DNA of 64,000 nt from an uncultured Eubacteriales bacterium (GTDB taxonomy: Bacteria; Bacillota; Clostridia; Lachnospirales; Lachnospiraceae). Location of the stretch: positions 62,001 to 126,000 of the forward strand of contig CATOIK010000005.1 of the NCBI GenBank assembly GCA_951800645.1. The letters are read 5' to 3'. The translations under genes were made by a program, and so were the position numbers. Below are positions 1 through 8,418 of this stretch, in pieces. Positions within the stretch are counted from its first letter, which is position 1. Each line of letters begins with the position of its first letter. The notes beneath the pieces are model-generated. The model was given only the letters and a program-made list of their open reading frames with translations. It did not search any database and was not told where the DNA came from.

Positions 1-104
1 CTTGCCGCAGCTTCCACAGAATCAAATTTATCCTCTGTTTTCGGGGGAAACACCTCAAAAGAGAGCGTCGGCTTTCCCTCTGCCAAAATGTCACGAATTT
101 TCAT
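1..104 (-). CDS. metF: Methylenetetrahydrofolate reductase, N-terminal fragment (cut by window edge)
   Basis: Reading the minus strand from an ATG at 104 gives a protein beginning MKIRDIL and containing SFEVFPPKTED, the N-terminal signature of MetF, where the Glu of FExFPPK is catalytic. The enzyme reduces 5,10-methylene-THF to 5-methyl-THF for methionine synthesis. Only about 34 codons lie in the window. An AGGAG Shine-Dalgarno sits about 8 nt upstream of the ATG. A weak TATACT -10 on the minus strand lies near 168-173. No SAM riboswitch or T-box could be recognised between this gene and the divergent gene at 384. The assignment rests on one motif and the start context. Confidence 0.8.
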   Translation of the reverse strand, partial: MKIRDILAEGKPTLSFEVFPPKTEDKFDSVEAAA

Positions 105-246
105 ACGGTCTTCTCCTGCTTCCTGTAATTTCCAGTTCCATCTCAAAAATAGGTAATCAGAACCAGTATAGCACATCCCCCCTCTATTTTCCACTGCAGG
201 TATTTGTTAATTTGATAACGATTTCAGCGATATTTGTCCCTTTTCC

Positions 247-275
247 TTGCATTTCTGAAAATCTATGGTAAGATA
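247..275 (+). promoter_or_regulatory. Candidate promoter for the PTS_EIIC_2 gene
   Basis: TTGCAT (247-252), a 17-nt spacer and AAGATA (270-275) lie about 110 nt upstream of the gene at 384. The leader between them contains a hairpin (GAGGAC at 317-322 with GTCCTC at 343-348). The -10 match is modest. The rest of the 105-383 divergent gap shows nothing else I can name. Confidence 0.35.
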
Positions 276-383
276 ACTAGCAACTGCTTTGATCTGGGAA
301 ATCAAATGTGTGCCTAGAGGACACTGCGCAATACAGCAGAGCGTCCTCACTGTCCCACAATATCACAATAAGGAGATTTTATT

Positions 384-1406
384 ATGGAACAGACAGGCTT
401 CAAAGCATTTTTGCGCCGCAAAAATGTAAACATCACCGTAAAAACCTATCTTATTGACGCACTGGGAGCTATGGCCTTCGGCCTTTTCGCCTCCCTGCTC
501 ATCGGAACCATCTTCGGAACCCTGGGAGACAAAACACAGATTGCTCTGTTTAACACTATCGCAGAGTATTGTAAAAGCGCTACCGGCGCTGCTCTTGGCG
601 TGTCCATCGCCTATGCCCTTCAGGCGCCTCAGTTGGTGCTGTTTTCCGCCGCTGCCGTAGGAATTGCAGGAAACGCCCTGGGCGGCCCGGTAGGCGCACT
701 TTTAGCTACCATTGTGGCAGCGGAGCTGGGCAAGCTGGTATCTAAGGAGACGCGGGTTGACATTCTGGTAACTCCCGGCGTCACCATTATTTCCGGCGTG
801 CTGATAGCCCAGTTTGCAGGCCCCGGCGTATCTGCCTTTATGAACGCTTTTGGAGAGCTGGTAAAAACCTCTACAGAGATGCAGCCCTTCTTCATGGGCA
901 TTTTAGTATCCGCCCTGATCGGCATTGCCCTGACCCTGCCCATTTCCAGCGCTGCCATCTGCATTATGCTGAGCCTGGACGGACTGGCCGGCGGAGCAGC
1001 CACAGCCGGCTGCTGTGCCCAGATGATTGGCTTTGCAGTTTTAAGCTTCCGGGAAAACGGCGTAGGCGGTCTGCTGGCACAGGGTCTTGGCACCTCCATG
1101 CTGCAGATGGGCAACATCGTAAAAAATCCCCGCATCTGGATTGCCCCAACTCTGGCATCCATGATTACCGGCCCCATAGCCACCTGCATCTTCCGGCTGG
1201 AAAATATTGCAGCCGGCTCCGGCATGGGCACCTGCGGCCTGGTAGGCCCCATTGGCATCTACACCGCCATGGGCGGCGGCGCCGGCATGTGGCTGGGTAT
1301 TCTCTTAATCTGCTTCGTTCTTCCTGCCATTCTGACCTGGGTGTTCGGTGAAGTGCTGCGGAAGATTGGATGGATCAAATTTGGAGATTTGAAGCTGGAT
1401 TTATAA
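384..1406 (+). CDS. PTS_EIIC_2 / PfoR-like multi-pass membrane protein
   Basis: A 340-residue, very hydrophobic, Gly/Ala-rich protein with about eight to ten membrane segments. Its start is preceded by AAGGAG. The sequence resembles the PTS_EIIC_2 family (stand-alone IIC-like proteins, including the perfringolysin regulator PfoR of clostridia). Members lack the IIA and IIB phosphotransfer domains, and none is encoded nearby, so sugar phosphorylation cannot be assumed. It is a single-gene unit with its own leader and a strong terminator just downstream. Family assignment is from recognition of overall sequence character; substrate and regulatory role are unknown. Confidence 0.7.
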   Translation: MEQTGFKAFLRRKNVNITVKTYLIDALGAMAFGLFASLLIGTIFGTLGDKTQIALFNTIAEYCKSATGAALGVSIAYALQAPQLVLFSAAAVGIAGNALGGPVGALLATIVAAELGKLVSKETRVDILVTPGVTIISGVLIAQFAGPGVSAFMNAFGELVKTSTEMQPFFMGILVSALIGIALTLPISSAAICIMLSLDGLAGGAATAGCCAQMIGFAVLSFRENGVGGLLAQGLGTSMLQMGNIVKNPRIWIAPTLASMITGPIATCIFRLENIAAGSGMGTCGLVGPIGIYTAMGGGAGMWLGILLICFVLPAILTWVFGEVLRKIGWIKFGDLKLDL

Positions 1407-1423
1407 AAGAAAAATCGCAGAAA

Positions 1424-1478
1424 AACAGGGAGAGACGGCCTAAAATCAGGCTTGCCTCTCCCTGTTTTTTCTTTTTTG
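1424..1478. terminator. Intrinsic terminator between convergent genes
   Basis: AACAGGGAGAG pairs with CTCTCCCTGTT (1456-1466), followed by a T-rich run. A-rich sequence on the other side gives a T-run on the minus strand too, so it can end both the gene at 384 and the operon ending at 1511. Confidence 0.85.
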
Positions 1479-1510
1479 ATTTTTTCATCACTGTCCCAAA
1501 ACAGTCTTCT

Positions 1511-2863
1511 TTACTCTTTTAAAACCTCAATCGCCTTCTGCACCTGATTATCCCGCTCCAGCGGCACATCGTACTGGCCGATCAAATCCTCATCCAGTTC
1601 CAGCTCTACTTCCACATCCGGCTCCAGTCCTTTCTCATGAACATCATTGCCGGCAGGGGTATAGTAGTGGGCAATGGTCAGCTTTACGGCAGAGCCATCG
1701 TCCAAAGGAAGAAGCTGCTGCACAATACCTTTTCCGAAGGAGGTGGTTCCTACCAGGGTTGCCTTGCCGTAATCCTGAAGAGCTCCCGCAAACACCTCTG
1801 ACGCACTGGCGGACATGCCGTTAATCAGGACTGCAATGGGCATATCCAGCTCATGGCCGTCCTCTACCGGATAGCGAGGATCCATGCCGCCGGAAACCTC
1901 ATGATGCAGCTTGCCGTCTTTGCTGTAATACCGCTCAATCTCACTGTTTTTATCTGAGGTTGACAGAATGGTACCGCCATGCTGGTTCTCCGGCAGAATA
2001 TACGCTGCCATCTCCACGCAGGAATCCACCACTCCGCCGGGATTGTCCCGCAGGTCGATCACCAGTCGCTCCATGCCTTCCTTCTCCAGCTTTTCTATCT
2101 GGTTGGTAAACTGGTCTGCTGTCACGCTGTCAAACTGGGTCACCAGCACATAGCCGGTTTTGTCCGGAAGAAGCTGGGCCTCCACCGTCTCATTTTCCAC
2201 CATGCGGCGCTCCACATGAACCGGGATTTCCTCTCCGTCCCGCATCATAGTCATATCCACAAAAGTGCCTTCCTCGCCCCGGATATGCTGGCTCACCAGG
2301 GTGTCCAGATCCTGCTCCGCAGCCATCAAATCCCCTACCTTATAGAGGATGTCGCCCTTGCGGATTCCCGCCTCCTCTGCCGGAGAATCCGGGAACACCC
2401 GCAGCACCGTAATAATGCCGGTATCATACCGCTGACTTACCTGAACGCCGATGCCGCAGTAGACCCCTTCCGTCTCCTCCGTCATGGCCTGATATTCCTG
2501 TGCTGTGTAATAGGTGGTATAGGGGTCTCCCAGGCCTGCCAGCAGGCCCTTGTAGATTCCGGCCTCCATATCCGCTGCATGGATGTCCTCTTCAAACAGG
2601 AAGTAATCCCCTACCAGCTCTTCCAAAAAATCCAGCTTATTCTGAACCTGCTCTAAATCCAGGGATTCCTTTGCCGCCGTGGCTCCGCCGGAGCTTTCCA
2701 CCGACTCCGTGTTCTGGTTCTGGATTACCGTCCGGCCCACAATGGAGATGCCGGACGCCACTCCTACAATGGACAGCCCTGCAAAAGCAGTCACCATGGC
2801 TCCCACCAGCACACCTTTCCAGAATCTGTTCCTGTTTTTATATTCTTTTTCCAACAATGTCAC
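1511..2863 (-). CDS. S41 carboxyl-terminal processing protease (Ctp family)
   Basis: A 450-residue membrane-anchored serine protease. A short cytoplasmic N-terminus is followed by one membrane segment (about residues 15-40), a linker, a PDZ domain (about 130-220, YCGIGVQVS through AGIRKGD) and the S41 catalytic domain. The catalytic pair is visible: the serine in SASASE (351-356) and the lysine of FGKG (378). Ctp enzymes act outside the membrane on unstructured C-termini and, in Firmicutes, often trim cell-wall hydrolases or signalling proteins. It is the last gene of the ftsE-ftsX-M23 operon (52-nt gap to the M23 gene), so processing of that envelope hydrolase system is a reasonable inference. 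Confidence 0.9.
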   Translation of the reverse strand: MTLLEKEYKNRNRFWKGVLVGAMVTAFAGLSIVGVASGISIVGRTVIQNQNTESVESSGGATAAKESLDLEQVQNKLDFLEELVGDYFLFEEDIHAADMEAGIYKGLLAGLGDPYTTYYTAQEYQAMTEETEGVYCGIGVQVSQRYDTGIITVLRVFPDSPAEEAGIRKGDILYKVGDLMAAEQDLDTLVSQHIRGEEGTFVDMTMMRDGEEIPVHVERRMVENETVEAQLLPDKTGYVLVTQFDSVTADQFTNQIEKLEKEGMERLVIDLRDNPGGVVDSCVEMAAYILPENQHGGTILSTSDKNSEIERYYSKDGKLHHEVSGGMDPRYPVEDGHELDMPIAVLINGMSASASEVFAGALQDYGKATLVGTTSFGKGIVQQLLPLDDGSAVKLTIAHYYTPAGNDVHEKGLEPDVEVELELDEDLIGQYDVPLERDNQVQKAIEVLKE

Positions 2864-2915
2864 CTGTCTTTCTGTCTTATCAGTCCCATGTACCGGTCTC
2901 TGGCCCTCGAAATGA

Positions 2916-4133
2916 TTATGGGCTTACATACGCCAGCGGATTCACATAGCTGCCGCCGGAACGGATCCCAAAATGAAGATGAGGCCCTGTAGAATATCCG
3001 GTGGAGCCAACCTTGGCAATGGTCTGTCCCTGCTTCACTTCCTGCCCCTCTGAGGCCAGAAGCTGAGAGCAGTGCATATACACCGTATATATTCCGCTGC
3101 CGTGGTTGATCATAATGTAGTTGCCTGCCGAATAGCTGTATGCAGATACCACCACTGTACCGGACGCCGCTGCCAGAATAGGAGAACCTGTGGGCGCTCC
3201 CACATCCACCCCCTGATGGTTGGTGGACGCCCCCTCAGTAGGCGACGATCTTCCGCCAAACGCAGATGTGATCCGGCTGCTGGACGGCAGCGGCCATATA
3301 AAGCTAATATCTCCAAGACTGGCTGTCTTATACTGCTTTCCTGCAGCTTCCGCCGCTTTTCTGGCTTCTTCTTCCTTCCGCTTGATCTCCGCCTCCAGAG
3401 CCTTAATGCGGTCCTCCTGGGCTTTCAGGTCCTTCTCATATTCACTGATCTGGCCCTCCGCCTCATTTATCCGGCTTTCAAAGTTCTTCAGTTCCCTGTT
3501 TTTCTCCGCCAGCAATGTTTCCACCGACTGATGCTTGGCCTGAGTCTGTTCCTGCAGTCCCAAAAGCTCCCCATGCTCCGTCTCAAGCTCCACCTCGTGA
3601 GAGGCTATCTGCTCCTTGGTGGCTGCATACTCCTCCATCTTCTTCCGGTCATACTCGGAAATCTTCTGGATATACTCAGCCCGGTTCATAAACTGTACCA
3701 TGTCATCAGACTGAAACAGCATATCCAAGTAGCTGGTATCGCCCTGCTCGTACATATATTTTATGCGAAGCTTCATGTCTGCATACTGCTTTTCTTCCGT
3801 CTGCTTTGCTGCCTCCAGCTCCTGTTTTGTCGCAGCAATCTCCGTCTCCTTGGCAGCAATCTGGCCGGAAAGCTGATCCAGCTCGCTGTTTATCCGCTCC
3901 AGGTCATTGTCCAGGCGGCGGACATAGGCCACTGCATCGCTTTTCAACCCTTCCAGTTCTTTTAAAGAATTCTCTACCTTCTTCTTTTCTTCCTCAATGG
4001 AGCCTGCCTTTTTCCTGGCGTCCTCCACATCCTTTTTGGTAGCATAGGCCGGAAAAATGCCGCCTGCTGCCAAAAGCACCGCCAGACCAAAGGCTGCAGC
4101 CCGGCGACAGGTCTGTTTTTTTCTATGATTCAT
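2916..4133 (-). CDS. Coiled-coil M23 (LytM) murein hydrolase, EnvC/PcsB-like partner of FtsEX
   Basis: A 405-residue exported protein. An N-terminal signal peptide (Lys/Arg-rich, hydrophobic AFGLAVLLAAGG, AYA cleavage site near 31) leads into a long charged coiled coil (about 35-265) and a C-terminal M23 domain (about 290-405). The zinc ligands of an active LytM domain are present (HQGVD and HLHFG). It lies 7 nt after ftsX. In many bacteria FtsEX activates a coiled-coil hydrolase in the periplasm or wall (EnvC, PcsB, CwlO). The architecture and position point to the same role here, with its own catalytic centre rather than being only an activator. Confidence 0.88.
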   Translation of the reverse strand: MNHRKKQTCRRAAAFGLAVLLAAGGIFPAYATKKDVEDARKKAGSIEEEKKKVENSLKELEGLKSDAVAYVRRLDNDLERINSELDQLSGQIAAKETEIAATKQELEAAKQTEEKQYADMKLRIKYMYEQGDTSYLDMLFQSDDMVQFMNRAEYIQKISEYDRKKMEEYAATKEQIASHEVELETEHGELLGLQEQTQAKHQSVETLLAEKNRELKNFESRINEAEGQISEYEKDLKAQEDRIKALEAEIKRKEEEARKAAEAAGKQYKTASLGDISFIWPLPSSSRITSAFGGRSSPTEGASTNHQGVDVGAPTGSPILAAASGTVVVSAYSYSAGNYIMINHGSGIYTVYMHCSQLLASEGQEVKQGQTIAKVGSTGYSTGPHLHFGIRSGGSYVNPLAYVSP

Positions 4134-4140
4134 ATAACAC

Positions 4141-5049
4141 CTACACCTTTAAATATTTGCGGATGGTGAAAAAGCTGCCGAAGAAACCGATTCCAATGCC
4201 CAAGATCAACGCCACACCTACCATCAGGGGATAAATCTCCTCAATGGGAATGAAATACAGCATATTGGACAAAATGTGGAACCGCTCCATCAGATACACC
4301 ACTGTTCTGGTATACAGAAAATACATTCCAATCAGAGGAATGACAGCTCCCATCAGTCCAATCAGCACGCCTTCCACAATAAACGGCGACCGAATCATAA
4401 AGTTGGTAGCGCCGATCAGACGCATAATCTGGCTTTCCTGTTTCCGGAACGCAGCCGCTACAGAGATGGTGTTGTTAATCAGGAACACCGCTACGGCCAG
4501 CAGCACCCCGATAATCACCAGAGACAAGAGGCTGATCATCTTGTTAAAGCTGGAAAAGCCTGCTGCTGTGGTGTTGGAGTAATTCACCTGGCGTACACCC
4601 TCTAAACCTTCTAAATATGCTACCAGGCCCTCCTGCTGTTCAATGTCGTGGAGATAAATCTCATAGGAAGCAGAACCTGCCAGCGGATTATCGTCCGCAA
4701 AGCCTTCCGCCAGTTCCTCGTGGCCTGCAAAATATTCGGTTTTAAAGGTATCCCAGGCCTCCTGAGCAGACACATAATTCATGGACTTAATCTCCGTCCG
4801 CTGTCCAATCTGCTCTCCCAGCGCCAGAATCTGCTCCTCTGGCAAAGTTTCATCAAACAGCACCGTGATGCCCACTGTACTCTCCACATGCTGCACCATA
4901 TACTGAATATTTCCAATAATAGAAAAAAATAAACAAAATAAAAAAATACACGCAGAAATCGTGGCTGCCGATGCCAGCGAGAACCAGATATTTCTGCATA
5001 TATTTTTCACGCCCTGTTTCAGGCAATACCAAAATGTACTAAGTCTCAT
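4141..5049 (-). CDS. ftsX: Cell-division ABC transporter permease FtsX
   Basis: A 302-residue membrane protein with the FtsX layout: one N-terminal membrane segment, a large extracellular loop (about 45-165), then three membrane segments ending in FGSFFTIRKYLKV. The extracellular loop is the known docking surface for the wall hydrolase encoded next. The start codon lies inside the end of ftsE (11-nt overlap), implying translational coupling. FtsX does not transport solute; it passes ATP-driven movement of FtsE across the membrane. Confidence 0.93.
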   Translation of the reverse strand: MRLSTFWYCLKQGVKNICRNIWFSLASAATISACIFLFCLFFSIIGNIQYMVQHVESTVGITVLFDETLPEEQILALGEQIGQRTEIKSMNYVSAQEAWDTFKTEYFAGHEELAEGFADDNPLAGSASYEIYLHDIEQQEGLVAYLEGLEGVRQVNYSNTTAAGFSSFNKMISLLSLVIIGVLLAVAVFLINNTISVAAAFRKQESQIMRLIGATNFMIRSPFIVEGVLIGLMGAVIPLIGMYFLYTRTVVYLMERFHILSNMLYFIPIEEIYPLMVGVALILGIGIGFFGSFFTIRKYLKV

Positions 5050-5725
5050 CTGAATGACCGCCCTTCACTTCATCGCTAATCAGCCTTCCCCGCTCCAGGG
5101 TAATAACCCTTCCCCCCATCTGCTCCACAATTTCCTGGCTGTGGGTTACCACCACTACGGTAGTTCCCCCCTCATTGATCTCCTTAAGCAGCTTCATGAT
5201 CTCAATGGCATTCTGATGATCCAGATTTCCCGTAGGCTCGTCAGCCAAAAGCACCTCCGGCCGGTTAATCAGCGCTCTGGCAATGGCTACCCTCTGCTGC
5301 TCACCACCGGATAACTGCCGGGGCAGCATCTTATACTTAGCAGAAAGGCCAACCATTTTCAGCATTTCCGGCACAGACTCCCGGATGGTTCTGGGAGACG
5401 CCCCTACCACACGCTGGGCAAAGGCCACATTCTCAAAGACGCTCCGATCCTTTAACAGACGGAAGTCCTGGAATACAACTCCCAGCCGTCTGCGGTATTT
5501 GGGCACATACCGGCGGGGCATCTTCTGCAGGTTCATATCGTTTACCACGATGCGGCCGGAAGTAGGCTCTGCCTCTTTTAAAAGAAGCTTTAACAGGGTG
5601 GATTTGCCGGAGCCGCTGCGCCCCATAATAAAGACAAATTCCCCGTCTGCAATCTGAATGTTAATATCCTTCAGAGCCTTATTTCCGGTCTCGTAAGTTT
5701 TGTTGATGTTTGAAATTTCTATCAT
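5039..5725 (-). CDS. ftsE: Cell-division ATP-binding protein FtsE
   Basis: A 228-residue ABC ATPase with Walker A GRSGSGKST (35-43), the Q-loop in VVFQDFR, signature LSGGEQ (138-143), Walker B LLADEP (about 159-164) and a switch His in VTHSQE. Length and the FQDFRLL and PTGNLD stretches are typical of FtsE. It begins 2 nt after the PucR-type regulator gene ends and overlaps ftsX, so the regulator, ftsE, ftsX, the M23 protein and probably the protease are co-transcribed. Confidence 0.95.
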   Translation of the reverse strand: MIEISNINKTYETGNKALKDINIQIADGEFVFIMGRSGSGKSTLLKLLLKEAEPTSGRIVVNDMNLQKMPRRYVPKYRRRLGVVFQDFRLLKDRSVFENVAFAQRVVGASPRTIRESVPEMLKMVGLSAKYKMLPRQLSGGEQQRVAIARALINRPEVLLADEPTGNLDHQNAIEIMKLLKEINEGGTTVVVVTHSQEIVEQMGGRVITLERGRLISDEVKGGHSDET

Positions 5726-5727
5726 AA

Positions 5728-6816
5728 TTAGTAATCCAGACTCTCCATGTACTTCATGTACTTTACAACCATCAATGCAATCTTAAAGGTAATGGCGTCC
5801 TCAAACACCCGCAGATCCAGGCCAGTCCCCTTCTGCAGCTTGTCCAGACGGTACACCAGAGTGTTCCGGTGGATGTAAAGCTGTCTGGATGTTTCAGACA
5901 CATTTAAGCTGTTCTCAAAGAATTTGTTAATGGTGGTTAAGGTTTCATCATCAAACTCATCCGGAGACTTGCCGTCAAAGATTTCCCGGATGAACATACG
6001 GCACAGAGGCAGAGGAAGCTGATAGATCAGACGGCCAATGCCTAAGTTGCTGTAAGCCACCACATTCTTTCCGCTGTAGAAAATCTTTCCTACATCCAGA
6101 GCCATCTTGGCCTCCTTGTAGGAACGGGAAACCTCTTTAATATCTCCCACGATGGTGCCGTAAGCCACATGAACCTTAGTCATGGCCTCCGTATTCAGCA
6201 TATCTAAAATCATGTTGGCAATCTTGTCCAGCTCTGCGTAATCCTCGCCCGGTTTTACTTCCCGCACCAGAATGATGTTCTTCTCATCTACTGCAGTAAT
6301 GAAGTCCTTGGTCTTAGTAGCAAACAGGCTGCGGACTGTCTCTAAAGCATTTACATCCTTCTCATGCTGGGTTTCAATTAAAAATACCACCCGCTTTACA
6401 TTGGTCTCAATGTGCAGCTTCTTGGCCCGGTTGTAAATATCTACCAGCAGCAGGTTATCCAACAGCAGGTTTTTGATAAAGTTATCCTTATCAAACCGCT
6501 CCTTGTAGGCTACAAGCAGGTTCTGAACCTGGAATGCAGCCAGCTTTCCTACCATATATACATCGTCACTGGCGCCTCTGGCCAGCAGAATATATTCCAA
6601 CTGATGCTCGTCAAATACTTTAAAGAACTGATAACCCTGGATCACCTGGCTGTCTGCCGGAGAATCCACAAAAGAAAGGATCGAATTCTCATATTCCTCT
6701 GCGTCCGGGAATGTGGAAGCCAGCACCTTTCCCTCTGTATCACAGATGCAGAGATCAATTCTGGTAATTCCCTTAAGACCGTCAATGGTTGTCTGAAGAA
6801 TCTGATTTGAAATCAT
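5728..6816 (-). CDS. PucR/CdaR-type transcriptional regulator
   Basis: A 362-residue protein with an N-terminal sensory region (about 1-130), a central GGDEF-like domain (about 140-260) and a C-terminal helix-turn-helix of the PucR/HTH_30 type. The latter is recognisable from SETSRQLYIHRNTLVYRLDKLQ (split: SETSRQLYIHRN, TLVYRLDKLQ). Relatives regulate sugar-diacid, purine or amino-acid use. Here it is the first gene of the ftsEX operon, with a 2-nt gap to ftsE, so it may control envelope genes or simply share their transcript. No effector can be named. Confidence 0.85.
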   Translation of the reverse strand: MISNQILQTTIDGLKGITRIDLCICDTEGKVLASTFPDAEEYENSILSFVDSPADSQVIQGYQFFKVFDEHQLEYILLARGASDDVYMVGKLAAFQVQNLLVAYKERFDKDNFIKNLLLDNLLLVDIYNRAKKLHIETNVKRVVFLIETQHEKDVNALETVRSLFATKTKDFITAVDEKNIILVREVKPGEDYAELDKIANMILDMLNTEAMTKVHVAYGTIVGDIKEVSRSYKEAKMALDVGKIFYSGKNVVAYSNLGIGRLIYQLPLPLCRMFIREIFDGKSPDEFDDETLTTINKFFENSLNVSETSRQLYIHRNTLVYRLDKLQKGTGLDLRVFEDAITFKIALMVVKYMKYMESLDY

Positions 6817-6911
6817 AGCGCACGCTCCTTCTCTGATTTTCTTTCTGTCAAAAACATGGATGAAACTGCCAAACCTGACAATACCCTAAGATATATCTTA
6901 ATGCAAAATGC

Positions 6912-6952
6912 AAAAAAAAGCAAGCGAGTATGTTGCTCGCTTGCTTGCCTTT
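6912..6952 (-). terminator. Bidirectional intrinsic terminator
   Basis: AAGCAAGCGAG (6918-6928) pairs perfectly with CTCGCTTGCTT (6936-6946). A run of eight A (T on the minus strand) follows the stem in the direction of the ABC ATPase gene that ends at 6958. GCCTTTTT on the other side also gives a plus-strand T-run. Confidence 0.9.
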
Positions 6953-6957
6953 TTGTA

Positions 6958-8070
6958 TTAGTTCACGATTACCTGCTCGGTATCTTTATCGAATACATGA
7001 ATCTTGGACAGGTCCATAGCCAGCTTCACGGTATCGCCCGGTCTTGCAGTAGTGCGCGGATTTACGCGGGCAGTGCAGTTGGTCTCGTTGATGTCAAAGT
7101 ACAGGAATACTTCTGCACCCAGCATCTCGTATACGCGGATCTTAGCCTCGATAATGCTCTTAGGAGACGCAGCCAGATAAGCCTCGTCATCATGCAGGTC
7201 TTCCGGACGGATACCCAGGGTAACGATCTTGCCGATGTAACCTTTCTCCTCCATTACTTTTGCCTTCTCTGCCGGCAAAGCGATGGTGTGGCCGTCAAAG
7301 GTCAGAGTTACATCTGCGCCGTCTTTAGCAACAGTAGCGTCAATCAGATTCATCTGCGGAGCGCCGATGAAGCCTGCTACAAACTTGTTGTTGGGCTTGT
7401 CGTACAGGTTCTGCGGAGAATCTACTTGCTGAACCACGCCGTCCTTCATAACTACGATTCTGGTACCCAGGGTCATAGCCTCGGTCTGGTCATGGGTTAC
7501 ATAAATGATGGTAGCGTTCAGTCTCTGATGCAGCTTGGAAATCTCAATACGCATCTGGCCTCTCAGCTTTGCATCCAGATTGGACAGCGGCTCATCCATC
7601 AGAAATACTTTAGGGTTACGAACGATAGCGCGGCCCATAGCCACACGCTGTCTCTGGCCGCCAGAAAGAGCCTTCGGCTTACGGTCTAATAAATGGGACA
7701 GGTCAAGGATTCTTGCAGCCTCCTGAACCAGCTTGTCAATCTCATCCTTCGGGGTCTTTCTCAGCTTCAGACCAAAAGCCATGTTGTCGTAAACGCTCAT
7801 GTGGGGATACAGCGCATAGTTCTGGAATACCATGGCAATATCTCTGTCTTTCGGCTCTACATCGTTCATCAGCTTGCCGTCAATGTACAGCTCGCCGGAG
7901 GAGATGTCCTCTAAGCCAGCAATCATACGAAGGGTAGTGGATTTACCGCATCCGGACGGACCTACAAAGATGATAAACTCTTTGTCAGCGATCTCCAGGT
8001 TGAAATCTTTTACGGCAACAAATCCATTGGGATAAGTCTTGGTTACATTTTTCAAAGATAAACTAGCCAT
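6958..8070 (-). CDS. ugpC: Sugar ABC importer ATPase (UgpC/MsmK family)
   Basis: A 370-residue ATPase of the carbohydrate-uptake group. Walker A GPSGCGKST (37-45), signature LSGGQ (135-139) and Walker B FLMDEP (156-161) are present. A C-terminal MalK-type regulatory domain (about 240-370, with GIRPEDLHDD) follows. I start it at MASLSLKNV, 8070, behind GGAGAG; an upstream in-frame ATG at 8172 would read through the promoter. No permease or binding protein is adjacent. In Firmicutes such lone ATPases (MsmK) energise several sugar importers encoded elsewhere, which is the likely role here. Confidence 0.9.
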   Translation of the reverse strand: MASLSLKNVTKTYPNGFVAVKDFNLEIADKEFIIFVGPSGCGKSTTLRMIAGLEDISSGELYIDGKLMNDVEPKDRDIAMVFQNYALYPHMSVYDNMAFGLKLRKTPKDEIDKLVQEAARILDLSHLLDRKPKALSGGQRQRVAMGRAIVRNPKVFLMDEPLSNLDAKLRGQMRIEISKLHQRLNATIIYVTHDQTEAMTLGTRIVVMKDGVVQQVDSPQNLYDKPNNKFVAGFIGAPQMNLIDATVAKDGADVTLTFDGHTIALPAEKAKVMEEKGYIGKIVTLGIRPEDLHDDEAYLAASPKSIIEAKIRVYEMLGAEVFLYFDINETNCTARVNPRTTARPGDTVKLAMDLSKIHVFDKDTEQVIVN

Positions 8071-8144
8071 ATCGTTCTCTCCTTTTGTTAAGCAAATACA
8101 GACGCATTTCGTAGTTGATTCTTGTTTCTGGAATAATGATACAA

Positions 8145-8172
8145 TATATAAAATTTTTCTGCCATATGGCAA
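8145..8172 (-). promoter_or_regulatory. Promoter of the sugar ABC ATPase with overlapping palindrome
   Basis: On the minus strand TTGCCA (8172-8167), a 16-nt spacer and TATATA (8150-8145). The perfect 12-bp palindrome TGCCATATGGCA (8160-8171) overlaps the -35 box and could be an operator. The start codon is 75 nt downstream. Confidence 0.5.
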
Positions 8173-8418
8173 ATGCCCAAAATCCCATTTCCCTTTTTAG
8201 CACATTTGCCCCCTGCCTCAGAAATGTGCTGAAAATATAAAAAGCAGACGGAAATGCGTCTGCTTTTTATGTGTACTTTCGATAAATTTCTTTTTTCAAA
8301 CGGGCTTTTTCATTGTCTAACGAAAAAACCTTGTGAATCCTGCCCAAGAAAACCAGTTTTTCTTCGTTACTTTCTTTTTCTGATAAACCAAATTTTTGGA
8401 ATATTTTCCCAAAAAGAA
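8173..8418. other. Intergenic region with a bidirectional terminator
   Basis: An AT-rich gap between two minus-strand genes. AAAAGCAGACG pairs with CGTCTGCTTTT around 8240-8267, with T-runs on both strands. This is a probable terminator for the methyltransferase gene that ends at 8419. No convincing gene was seen in the rest. Confidence 0.75.

Noticed and set aside
2-271. An 89-codon plus-strand frame at the window start
   Set aside because: The minus strand encodes the MetF N-terminus here with a proper ribosome site.
105-383. A SAM riboswitch or T-box in front of metF or the PTS_EIIC_2 gene
   Set aside because: Only one short hairpin is visible; no kink-turn, anti-terminator bulge or terminator pairing was found.
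6856-7689. A 277-codon plus-strand frame opposite the sugar ABC ATPase
   Set aside because: It is the complement of a clear ATPase gene with all motifs; its peptide has no domain character.
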